Part shown: piece by piece, positions 13,511 to 23,308 of the stretch
How positions within the stretch are numbered: the first letter of the stretch is position 1
Layout of the letters: the number at the start of each line of letters is the position of its first letter
Assembly: GCF_001949145.1 (NCBI RefSeq)
Contig: NW_019091409.1
Location: forward strand, 916,955-952,295
DNA from: Acanthaster planci
Taxonomy: Eukaryota > Echinodermata > Asteroidea > Valvatida > Acanthasteridae
Direction of reading: 5' to 3'
Length of the DNA stretch: 35,341 bases
The notes under the pieces: model-generated
What the model saw: the letters and a program-made list of their open reading frames with translations, nothing else
The model's database searches: none
What the model was told of the DNA's origin: nothing
Translations under genes and position numbers: made by a program

Positions 13511-13572
13511 CAGTGTACATGTACCTTACATGCAGGACTGTACATGTACATATACATGTACCTGTACGTCCA
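13511..13572. repeat. TACATG repeat cluster
   Basis: CAGTGTACATGTACCTTACA through GTACATGTACATATACATGT and ACCTGTACGT, on both sides of a short CAGGACTG linker. Confidence 0.83.
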
Positions 13573-14620
13573 GAAAAATGTCAGCTTTTGCAAATAGTGT
13601 TCAAATAATTTTACTGTTGATCGAGGATATAAATTTGTCTTCATTAATGATCATACACTGTACATGTAACCACACTGCACCAACTTCTCAGTATGTTTTG
13701 TAATAATGAGATTTTGATTGACAGTTGGTAGAATTAAACTGTCTCACCAACAAGAGGTTACAAATCAGTTAACAATTATCTTCCTAGACAGGACTTTGGC
13801 CCCCTTTTAAGAATGGATAATTACCGGTACATGTACATTCGTGATTGTCAATATGACCGATTAAATTTAGCATCAGTACTTTTATTATGTTTGCAGAGGC
13901 ACAATGTACATGTACATGTTAGAAGTTTATAATTTAATGCACCATTCCATGTATGTACATGTATGTATGTTATCCTGCTAATATGGTACATGTACTTTCC
14001 CAGTCATTCTTTTAATTAACTGCTGTATAATTTACATTGTTGTTTTAACTTTTTTTTTGTTATGTGATTTTTGTTTCTGGGTTTTTTTGTCGATGGTCTT
14101 GTATGCTGGGGCAATTTCTTGCATCCAAAACCAAGTGCTGTCATACATGTGTACACATGTATTAGCCATATTCTTGGAATGGAAAGGTGCCGATACCTAC
14201 CGGTACATGTACATGTACATGTACCGGTAGTTTCTCTAATCTTATCTCATTTTGGGTTCTTAGTTTAGGAGAAATTCAAAAACAACCATGCAGCCTTTTC
14301 AATTTCAGTTACCACGAACATTAACGCTAACGTTCCCCATCCCATCAATTTACAACAGCAGAGTTTGTGGAAATTTGATGGGTTGATGTGTGCATATGAA
14401 ACCTACTACATAAAGTGTTGGGTTATGACAGAATGAGTTGAATGGTCCGCAAATTGTTCTGGGTCTAGAAAGGGAGTTACTGCAAGGAATGAAACTCAAG
14501 GGCGAAACGGCCCGTAGGTGGAGGTATGTGACATTATAATGTTGACCAATAATGCATAGTTAATGAATGACCTTATTATTAGTTGCACACGTACGGTATC
14601 ACATTGTACTTATTGTACGT

Positions 14621-14675
14621 ACCGGTACATGTACCGGTACATGTACCGGTACATGTACCGGTACGTGTACATGTA
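14621..14675. repeat. 12-bp tandem palindromic array (ACCGGTACATGT)n
   Basis: Units ACCGGTACATGT begin at 14621, 14633, 14645 and 14657; the last is varied to ACCGGTACGTGT and followed by ACATGTA. Each unit joins the two repeat words that dominate the window, so the whole array is self-complementary and could extrude as a cruciform. Confidence 0.93.
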
Positions 14676-14742
14676 ACAGGACACCAAATGCGTTACTACA
14701 TATTATTAGCTCATATAATTACAAAGTTACAAATAACGTTCA

Positions 14743-14762
14743 TACATGTAGGCCTACATGTA
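14743..14762. repeat. Perfect 20-bp palindrome TACATGTAGG/CCTACATGTA
   Basis: TACATGTAGGCCTACATGTA equals its own reverse complement. It joins two TACATGTA words around AGGCCT; half of the same arrangement recurs at 18529-18540 (TAGGCCTACATG). Confidence 0.9.
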
Positions 14763-15424
14763 AATTGTATATTGAGACATTGCATTTTTTCAAGGGTTGC
14801 ATTAAAAAAAATGCCCTCTATACATGTAGATACCGCCTGTAACATATAATACCGCATGTAAATCAAGGTACATGTACATGTATACTGTCCAGGATTCCCC
14901 TTGGGTACTGATACATGTACATCTAGCGATATGTGTTACGGTAGGTGGTCAAACAAATTTTGCCAAAATTCTAGTGCCTAAAACAAAAAGGGAGCATTTT
15001 CAAAAAGGCCTAAAATAAATTGTAGGCATGCGTGTACATGTACAGGGCATGTTCGTAAAATGGAACTTGCAACTTGGCCATTTTTCAAAACTTTTAAAAG
15101 AGTGACTTTAATCATGCAAAATACAAATTAGCACCTTCATACTTATAAAAATGATTATTTGGGGACAATTAGGCATACTGTGTATATTTGGTGGACATTT
15201 ACATGTACATGAACATGTACTTGGATACCAGTGCATATCAAATGGAGTTGAATTAATTGAAAGTTTTACGTTAAAGTGCTTGCACCAGAGGACTTGATTT
15301 CAAAACTTCTCTCAACGACAAGGAGAATTCAGTATATTTTTCAAATGATGTACTTTAAAGCAGCTAAGAAATAACTTTAGAAAAATATAAGCCATAAAAA
15401 AGAGCAAAAAATTGATGGAAAATG

Positions 15425-16400
15425 ATGAGAAAAGTTGAGCTCTCTTCATTCTCTTACCGTTTATAATCGCTCACACTGTACACTGTACATTTACCAGCAT
15501 ATCTGCCAGGTCTTATACCTTTCAACCACCAAAAATAATCTTTAAGTTTGGCTGCATCAAAAATGTATAAAGAGTACGTTGCGAACGTCATATTTGACAG
15601 AATTTTGATGACGTTCGAGAATTTGCCAAAAAAGGCATGACGTGTGAAAAGATTATACTTTCCCATTCAGTGACATTAACATTAACAACTTTGAGCATTA
15701 GATTTTCATCATGAATCACACATGTATTTTATGTCTCGTTTTTTGCAAACGGCATTCAGTATGACACATTTTTCTTTTGAGAAAGCTTGATACGAAGAGA
15801 AAAATCCTGGAGCGTCACCATTTCATAGAGGGGCTCATGAATATCGAATGAAAAAGAGGGTACACTATCTGGGTTAATGTAAAAGGTCAAACAGCCCATG
15901 ATGCAGAAAAACGTTTCTCTAACGTTACCGCGAGATGATGACGGAAGCTGCAAAATTGCCACAATCAATGTTTTGAATTGCTGTTTTCGGAAACGAACTT
16001 GAAGAAAATGTGATCGGTCCAGTCGTAAAAGGATGATGGTTTGGAGGTGCTTTTTTGCACTCTTTTTTAAAGCTGTTGTACATCGATTTTAATTTTAGTC
16101 GCTGTTTAATACAGTCGATTTTTTTGACAGAATCGAATGACGTTCTTGACTACCGACTTTGAGACCGGAGTATTTGAGAGAGGTATTTTTAAATTTCGTG
16201 ATTATGGTTTTAATATGTGTAAATATTATCACCTTTCACCACATATACACTGTAAATCTTTGTAAAATAACCGCAGGGATTATCACTCCTTGGTAACTTT
16301 TATTGGCTAGGATTTCAACAGGTTGTTCACGTCTGTCAAAAATACTGGCGTTCGAGACTTTACTTGATCAATTCTGATTATTAAAAAGTTGAAAGATGGG
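15425..16400. other. Unique-looking non-coding segment low in TACATG repeats
   Basis: Apart from TGTACA near 15483 this kilobase lacks the repeat words common on either side. CpG is more frequent (GAACGTC, ACCGCGAG, GACGTTC) and a short motif recurs three times. Minus-strand open frames of about 70 codons (15454-15666 and 15756-15968) show no recognisable protein. It could be a regulatory region or an old repeat; I cannot tell which. Confidence 0.35.
15582..15617. repeat. 10-bp inverted repeat CGAACGTCAT/ATGACGTTCG
   Basis: CGAACGTCAT (15582-15591) and ATGACGTTCG (15608-15617) are exact reverse complements around a 16-nt loop with TTTGACAGAAT. TGACG is the CREB/ATF half-site core. The loop-plus-right-arm order recurs at 16123-16145, and an inverted variant lies at 16333-16354. 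Confidence 0.8.
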
Positions 16401-17206
16401 CACAGTCATCATTGTTCCAAATGTCAGCCATGACTTCCCTAATTTCATCAGACATTAGGAATTAATTCACTGCTGAAAAATGACCCTCCAATGTTGAATA
16501 TTATAGTCCATATTTTGAGGAACCTGCCACATGTAAATGTACATGTACACTCCAATTTTCCCCCCTGAAATAAATTGATCTTGTGTCCCTCTTTATGTCA
16601 AAGTGATTTTGCTTTTTCCCTTCCGTCTTTTCTGTTGTACATGTATGTGGGGGGTGGGCGGTAAAATGCACCAAAAAAGCCTGAAGTACATGTACCTTGC
16701 TAAAATCAGTGAGGTGGGCCACTGCACAGCGTAGGCGGGGAAACCCTGATACTGTCCTCATACCGGTACATGCTGATCAGCTGTGTGACTGCTTGTACCT
16801 GTAATAAGATGGACCCAGCCTCTGCCAGTCTGCTATGTACATGTACAGCACATGTACAAGCAGGTTGGAATCAAGCAGGCATAATCAGCCTCCCCTCCCC
16901 CCCCACCTGCAATGACCTTAGGCCCATGCTCCATTGCCTCTAATGGCAGAATGGTACACTTTCATCATCATCAGCAGCATCATTGTGTTGTGGGACTCCC
17001 GTTGAGTGAGCACCAATTGCATTGGATGAGCGGTGCTCCACGCTGCACTGCATTGTACTGTACATATTCATGTACATGTACTGGTGTCTGTGAAGGCAAG
17101 GGCAGAGAGGGACTGCCCACAGAATGTCACTGTACATTAGTCTGAAGCGACATTCATTGGGATTTGTCTAGTCTTGCCTGTTCTCATGCAATTACACTAC
17201 AGCTCT

Positions 17207-17233
17207 TACTCTGATTAGGTCTCAATCAGAGTA
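17207..17233. repeat. Perfect 10-bp inverted repeat abutting the foldback element
   Basis: TACTCTGATT at 17207-17216 and AATCAGAGTA at 17224-17233 are exact reverse complements around a 7-nt loop (AGGTCTC). It touches the left edge of the 17.2 kb palindromic element and may be part of its terminus. Confidence 0.7.
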
Positions 17234-17475
17234 TAGTGCTGCGTAGTGGCGCAAGATGGAAAACTCTGCCACAGAGGTGTCACCACCATGGGCGCCATTC
17301 GAGTGTGCACATTAATGCATAGGCAAGAGCGCGGGCATACCAGGTGTGCGTGCTTGTCGTGGCGCCTGTGCATTAACATGCACTGTGCAGGTGTAGTCCA
17401 ACCCAAATGGCGCCCATGCGATTACACCATTTTATGCGTATTCACAGTGAAGTTCTCCATCTTGCGCTGCTATAT
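17232..17475. mobile_element. Palindromic foldback element with GCGCAAGATGG arms
   Basis: GCGCAAGATGG at 17249-17259 is repeated inverted at 17457-17467. Further inward, ATGGGCGCCATT is matched by AATGGCGCCCAT (about 17405-17416), and CATTAATGCATAGGC by GCGCCTGTGCATTAACATG. The whole segment is therefore an imperfect palindrome of about 240 bp with arms near 90-100 bp. It is richer in G+C and CpG than its surroundings. TATA occurs at both outer edges (17232-17235 and 17471-17474) and could be target duplication or terminus. No protein is convincingly encoded, although both strands stay open for 60-90 codons as palindromes often do. It resembles a non-autonomous DNA transposon and is unrelated in sequence to the 23/29 kb family. 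Confidence 0.65.
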
Positions 17476-17744
17476 GGCACTGGATGATCTTTGGTCTACA
17501 TATCAGCATTTTGACCATAGACAATGACAGCTTTCAAAGCAACACGAGTGAAAAAAATTAAGTTGTACATGTACATGTAGTATACTAGTACCGTTTATGT
17601 GTGTTTGAACAGTGTACGGTATGTGCGGTAACATCAAGGATTCAGCTGGGCATCTTCAAAATTTTGATTTAAATTACTGAGAAATCTGTTTTATAAGACT
17701 TGGGTCCATTTAAGGAACCAGGAAATAGAAATATTTTTATCAAT

Positions 17745-18160
17745 TTTACTAAAATTCCTCGAAATTGCATCTTTGGATTTCAATTATTCTTATTTTAAAT
17801 TTTTGTCTTGCAATGTTAACCCATATTTTGATGCTTTTTGTTTTTCTGCTAATGCAGATTTGCATATTCATGAGCAGAACTATGATGTCATCCAAGGCAC
17901 TGAATCTCAATTTTGCACTGATTTGTGCACAGAAAATTTCGACATCTTTTTTAACCACTGCTATGGCAGATTTTATTTTCTTTGGCATTTTATTGCCATG
18001 TATATAGTAAATGTATATGGCAATAATCCAGCCAAAATCCTTTTCATAGAAATGTTCCCAGATAGCAAATTTGGGGTTCATAATTTTAACATAAAAACAT
18101 GCAACCTGAACCTTGTCTTCCTGGATTTACACCAAAGCAAAAGCACCCTCACTTAATTGT
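17745..18160. other. A+T-rich segment open on both strands, unrecognised
   Basis: The + strand is open for 127 codons (17773-18156) and the minus strand for 110 codons (17749-18081). The predicted + product is rich in Phe, Asn, Ile and Cys, with no domain, signal peptide or motif that I recognise. The composition is simply that of T-rich DNA. Two such frames in 35 kb are near what chance predicts. The segment has no TACATG clusters, unlike its neighbours, and contains the 17990 hairpin. It could be an old repeat copy. Confidence 0.3.
17990..18026. repeat. Hairpin, 13-bp arms with one bulge
   Basis: TTATTGCCATGTATA at 17990 pairs with TATATGGCAATAA ending at 18026, with a single bulged G and a loop of roughly 10 nt. 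It lies inside the A+T-rich 17.7-18.2 kb segment. Confidence 0.75.
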
Positions 18161-19338
18161 CCAGAAATGCTTTGTCAGTTTTTAATGTTTGAAAAAGTGC
18201 ACCGTTCAGTTCACGTAACTCAAAAAAGATGTCCAACAGTCTTCATACATGGAAGAAGAGTACAGAGATACACAAAAAGTGATTCTAAGATAAATTCGTT
18301 TCCTGGATCCTTTAAGATATTCAGGAAGTGTGACATTTCAGAGAATATGTTAGAGTCCTCGGCAGTTTATTCTGTTTTACATGTATGTGTACGTGTACAT
18401 TTACCAGTACCAAGGTTGTAGGCTTACAATTTTATTTCCGGTCAGGCCTTTGGCAGGGCACATGTCTTTGAATCATATATTTGATCATTATTTATTGAAA
18501 GACCTTCACACTTTGGCTCAAAAGTGTAGGCCTACATGTACTTGCATATTTCAGTATTCCTGGAAAAAAATGCAAGGGATTGTTACATCACTCCAGTTCA
18601 ACTGAACCCTTGTTGCATACTTGTACATGTACACGTACGTACACGTAGTTAGCACCAACGAATATCTGTTTTGAAAAACAGGTACAGGTATCTTCTGCGG
18701 TCCAAAATCTTGGATTCTGTTTCAGACTTTCCATCTCCACTTTGTTTTGTGGAGGAAAGGCACGGAGAGGTACATGCTTTTATTGATAACACCATTATGA
18801 ATTTAGAACATACATGCACATGAACCGGTGCTTGTACATGTAGTGTTCTTGCTCTATGAATGTGTTATCGAGAAGTACATAAACATGAACATGTATGTGT
18901 ACATGGGCCCTATTTTTGAACAGTGCTTAGATCTTTGTTGAAAATCTGATAGCCAAATGATGCAAAAATCAGCTTACCAAAAACAGTAGAAAATACACAT
19001 GCAAATAATTAATCAGAGCCTTAATTTAAAAGTAAAAAAAAAACTCACTCATTAATATTTACAGGCTTTAATATCTGTCAAATACCGTACATGTACCCCT
19101 GGTACCATACATGTATCCCCGGTACATGTGCGTGCAGTTCATGGATTCTTATGTTGAATATATGTACATGTAAGTGTCTGTCACTCAGCTCTTGAAAATG
19201 GAGGGTGTTTCCTATGTCTCAGGAAATTTGCTGTGATAATAAAAACTCAATACACATTGACTTAGTTTTGGAAATTTCAAATTTGGAAATTTCAAATTTT
19301 AGTTTCTAAATCAGTGATGAACTCAACTTGTTCATTAC

Positions 19339-19395
19339 ACATGTACATGTACATTATACATGTACATTATACATGTACATTATACATGTACTTAT
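19339..19395 (+). repeat. 13-bp tandem repeat (ACATGTACATTAT)n
   Basis: Units start at 19345, 19358 and 19371, with a partial unit at 19384. They are preceded by ACATGT. It is a higher-order expansion of the TACATG word with an ATT spacer. Confidence 0.92.
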
Positions 19396-19540
19396 AGTAC
19401 CATACGTGCACCATATGCAAATGACATTGTATATTGCCTGCTGGCAAAAAAAATGAGGGTATAACAAGACGTTGAAATGACTTGAATTCATTGATTACAT
19501 ACATTTTGTTGTTAAAATAGGAGCACACTTTAGCATTCCC

Positions 19541-19711
19541 GTACATGTACATGTACACACACACACATGCGTGTTTTCTGAATATTATGCACAAGTACCG
19601 GCCGGCTGTTCATTGCACATGTAGATGCACCGGTGCAATGTACCGGTACATTACATGGCGTGTACATGTACATGTACACTGCAGTGTAGGGTACATGTAC
19701 GTGTACATTAT
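19541..19711. repeat. TACATG / ACCGGT palindrome cluster
   Basis: This 170-bp tract contains GTACATGTACATGTACACAC, the perfect palindromes TGCACCGGTGCA and AATGTACCGGTACATT (about 19627-19654), then TGTACATGTACATGTACACT and GTACATGTACGTGTACAT. It is one of the densest clusters in the window. Confidence 0.85.
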
Positions 19712-20035
19712 TTACACCATGTATACCGGCATGTTTGCAAATATATTTGACTCAGTCTTGTCAGATGTACAATGAGCACATTGACAGATCATCATCAAGC
19801 AGATACTTAAACACAATGTATTTACATTGTAAAGACACAGTGTGGGCTTATGGCACCGGGCCTTGCGGTATCAGTGTGCATGTACCATTTTGCATAGAGC
19901 ATGCATTTCATCCCGACTGCAAGATCAAGTTAATGACAAGTGCATATACACTGTGCATGTACATCTGCTGTACATACATGTACATGTACATGTATATACA
20001 TGTCTTGTGACTATTCATCTGATTGTAGGGCATAG

Positions 20036-20445
20036 AGGGATCCCTATACGACGCTTTTAGTGTCGATCTGCGCACTTCCGCGTTTGAAAACGAGGCTGCA
20101 GGCTTCAATTCTTAATACGATCAGACGATTGAAAGTAAGGAGTCAAAACACAAAATACTTAAAGGTATATTAAATTCAGACTTTTCAGGCTGCAAATTTT
20201 TGTGGAAGAGTCTTTCAGGATGACTTGAAATGTAAAATCAAAAGGAAAAATAGCAATTAACCGCAAACTACCTGCAATGGTCCTGTATCTTGTGCAGTGG
20301 GTGTGGTTTAAACTGAAGTGGCGTCACACTTACGAACTGGATACTCCATGTACTGTGTGGACTCCGTGGGCGCGCGCGAGGAAGTTCGACACAGAGAGCC
20401 TCGGTTTCGATGCAGATACATGCATGCGCAGACGGCGCTAATATG
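20036..20445. promoter_or_regulatory. CpG-rich patch, candidate alternative promoter
   Basis: Two sub-blocks stand out: 20047-20094 (ACGACGC, GTCGATCTGCGCACTTCCGC) and 20363-20440 (CCGTGGGCGCGCGCGAGG, GCATGCGCAGACGGCGC). They break a long repeat-rich A+T-rich tract and lack TACATG arrays. GCATGCGCA resembles the NRF-1 palindrome GCGCATGCGC, a frequent metazoan promoter motif. A GTAAGG donor-like site lies at 20135. Transcript evidence is absent, so this is a guess from composition. Confidence 0.3.
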
Positions 20446-22573
20446 AAATCCCTCAATTATACTGGGTACATGTCACTGTGGACGGCTCCAGCTGGCAAAT
20501 TTTTGTAACACTGGTCTATTAAAGTTCAAGCCTAATGCACATTTTGGCCTTGCTTGCTTTTTATGGGCTTACATAGTCGTGTTTATCTTGTACCTTTTTG
20601 GGTAAAACTCATGGAGACTGCTGTCAATTTTGCAAAATTCAACCCAGTGCAGACAGTTAGTAAACTTTGTAAATAATCAATTGTCGATCATCAGTCCCCT
20701 CAGCAGAAGTAAGTTTGCAAGGTCAGCTCAGCCCGGAAGAGTCACTTGGTTAGGTTTACATTGCTGAAAAGTGTCTCGTAGACAGCTGCTGGAAAGGAAA
20801 ATTTGATTTTGGTCTCGTACAAGACTACACCTCATTCCGTGTGTAACCAACTACATTGTACAGTGTACAAAAATGAACAGTACTTGTACATACAGTGTGC
20901 TTGTACATACCAGTACATACAGTGTGTTTCCTTATGGTCTCATGTAGTGAACACTGAATATTATGCATGTGGCAACGAGTTTATTAATGATCATTGTGAG
21001 ATGGGAAACTAATTCAGAAGCCGCCATGAAAATACAGTAACCACTGCAGTTTTTACTACATGTATTGTAGACTCGTAGTGATTCAGAAAAACCTAAAAAT
21101 GAGTAATAAATTATAAGTTGTGCTCTGATGAATGTGTTGATGGGAAGAGTACTGGTACAGAGTAACATTAACCATGCGAGACTGTTTTAAGTTGTGTGGA
21201 AGGATAGAGGCATTTGAGTGTCGCAGTGGGAGTTGTCATTCACCTGTACGTCTTGTTGAAATGTCAATGAAACTTTCATTGTTAAAAGGTATATATGTAC
21301 ATGTACAAGACATGCAAATGTACAGTATATGTACCGTACATGTCTTGAGACCAAAAGCTTTGCCAATGGCTATAGGCATTGTAAATGTCAAATGCAACAA
21401 ATTACATGTGCATTGTATGTAAACAGTTGTGTAGTTTTATTCTCAGATATTAAAAGTGTACCATTGACTTAAATAAACTTACCGGTAGTCTGCAATTTTT
21501 ATGTACCGGGGTAAGTCTTGCGGCCCTGTTTATAGTCCTTCTGTGCATTTACAACATGTACATGTACGGTTTGTACCTGTACATGGACATCCTGGCAAGT
21601 ACCAGGATGCCCATACAGGTACTCATGGTTATTGTCTCTGCCCACCATCTGTATAGAAAATTGTTAAACATACTCATATTTTGCAAATCTTGTTTCATTA
21701 TCATTTGTTGTATTAGTAACATTAATTATATCATTGATACAATGTGCAGCATCAACACCATTTATTTTTACTGGTATTTATACAAGATGTCCTCTTCATT
21801 ATCGTTGCTTATCATATCGTTACAGCATGTACCTTTAGAGAAACGTGTTGGTGCAGTTTTCGCATTGCACTTTGCTGAATTATGATTAAACAAACATTAA
21901 CTGTAAAGAAAATAAGGGTTTTGACTTTCTGCAATGTCTGAAAAGTAAACGTACTGTACATGTACATGTACTGTACATGTAATATGAACAGGTGGACCAT
22001 CAGTTTGTTGGTATGAACTGGTATCTGTCATTGTTGAGGTTTGGTATAGTACTAATGATAGCACATGTACATGTACATGGTAAACACCGTCTTCAGTGCC
22101 CTGTTTGGCTGTGACAGTGCAGCCCTCTCAGTGCACCAAGATGGTGGACAAGGGAGTTGTGATATTATATGCAAACTGTACTGGTACCATACCGGTACCG
22201 TACATCTGTGCACTGGTACATGCATAATTTTCCCCCAAAGGTAATGTGCACACTATTCAATTGAATACGTGAGAATTGTAGGCTGCATATGTTGGTGTTT
22301 TGTTTCATGAAATAAAGCCTCTTTAATCTTGCATACGTGGACATGTACATACTGTTTTAGTACACATGCCGGTACATGTGCTGTGCTTCATGGAGTTACC
22401 GGTAGTAAAAGATACATGTTCCATATCTCCATGATTAAAATAGTTAAAGAACTCCTTTGGTATGGTACATGTATAAACATTTGTGGCTTGCACTACACAG
22501 TATTTATTAAAAGAAAACATGCACATGAATCTGCACCATACCGGTACAAAGATCAGGATAACCTACACGAAAC

Positions 22574-22630
22574 CTACATGTACATGTGCATGGTTAACAA
22601 CATGTACATATACACGTACATGTACATACG
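22574..22630. repeat. TACATG repeat cluster
   Basis: CTACATGTACATGTGCATGG, then ACATGTACATATACACGTAC and ATGTACATACG. A related run (GGTACATGTACATGTAC) follows at 22675-22692. Confidence 0.82.
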
Positions 22631-22807
22631 TATTGTGGAAATTCTATAATTTCTTCAGAGCAGCTAATAGTATTGGTACATGTACATGTACTTTTCATAC
22701 ATGTACAATTTAGGTGTATGATTATGGAGGCATAAAAATCAACTTGACATTTCTACATCATTTTGTAAGAAGTAACCCTACCGGTATAATCTCGGTATGA
22801 AATTCAG

Positions 22808-22826
22808 GCCACATAATTTATGTGGC
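22808..22826. repeat. Perfect 9-bp inverted repeat GCCACATAA/TTATGTGGC
   Basis: The arms are exact complements around a single central T. Isolated in repeat-poor sequence, it could be a protein-binding dyad or chance. Confidence 0.65.
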
Positions 22827-23047
22827 AAGCAAGCTTGGGTTCCTTGAGGGCTGAGACCCTTGCACAGGCCAGGTACTGTACATGTACCTGCAATGGGTAT
22901 CGGTATTTACTGACAAAAACATTAAATACTGTACATTTTGCAAACATACACACAGGTCTGTGCAAGGTTTGGGGAAAAAGTGGTTTATCTATGGACAAGT
23001 CAGGAATTTCATGCAATTGCAGAACTTGCAAAATGGCAGGCCTGAAC

Positions 23048-23308
23048 AATAAGCCTTTTGGGAGTTAAATTTGAATAAAATGTATTGCAGTTTGAATTCC
23101 CGAGACAAGCATGACAAGAGATACTGTTGGAGCAAGCGTTTGTACTGGTACATAGCGACCACCATCTCTGGAATGGACTAGTCCCTTTGTGCCCTCATAT
23201 CCATTGAAAAAGAGTGCACCGATATTAGTACAAGGTATTTCTTTTACTGGTGTTGTACATGTATATATTGTTCTCACAAAGCAAATGCTTGCCCTGAATC
23301 ATGAGGTA
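23048..23308. mobile_element. Foldback element, second copy, truncated and inverted relative to 29.0-29.4 kb
   Basis: Read on the + strand, this matches the reverse complement of the 29.2-29.4 kb element. It starts AATAAGCC, then GAGTTAAATTTGAATAAAAT, then TTTGAATTCCC. It contains the shared interior ACCACCATCTCTGGAATG and CCTTTGTGCC..ATCCATTGA, and ends with a GCTTGCC..GAATCA.GAGGTAT segment equal to the inner part of the other arm. The outer part of that arm is missing, and the arms have diverged more than in the other copy. The shared interior shows that the two copies derive from one element and are not a chance hairpin. Confidence 0.75.

Larger units (their letters stand above)
9325..15424. 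other. Repeat-word-rich non-coding DNA
   Basis: This 6-kb stretch holds many TACATG/ACCGGT clusters, listed separately. The interval 11480-11880 is an exception: more G+C, no TACATG until 11997, and a + frame of 115 codons (11473-11820) with no known domain. A short CCATAG...CTATGG inverted pair lies near 11901-11931. I could not support a gene anywhere here. Confidence 0.5.
18161..20035. other. Non-coding DNA with repeat clusters
   Basis: The contents are TACATG-type words, the 13-bp array and a small duplicated GGAAATTTCAAATTT pair near 19270-19298. No exon or RNA gene was recognised. Confidence 0.5.
20446..23047. other. Non-coding DNA with dispersed repeat words
   Basis: Moderately frequent TACATG and ACCGGTAC words (for example 21956-21980, 22062-22079 and 22192-22201) separate A+T-rich sequence. 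The 109-codon frame at 21556-21885 has an Ile/Ser/Tyr-rich product that I do not recognise and treat as chance. Confidence 0.5.

Noticed and set aside
13323-13703. 126-codon + strand open frame
   Set aside because: Kept open by TACATG-type repeat codons; the product is Cys/His/Thr-rich for that reason only.
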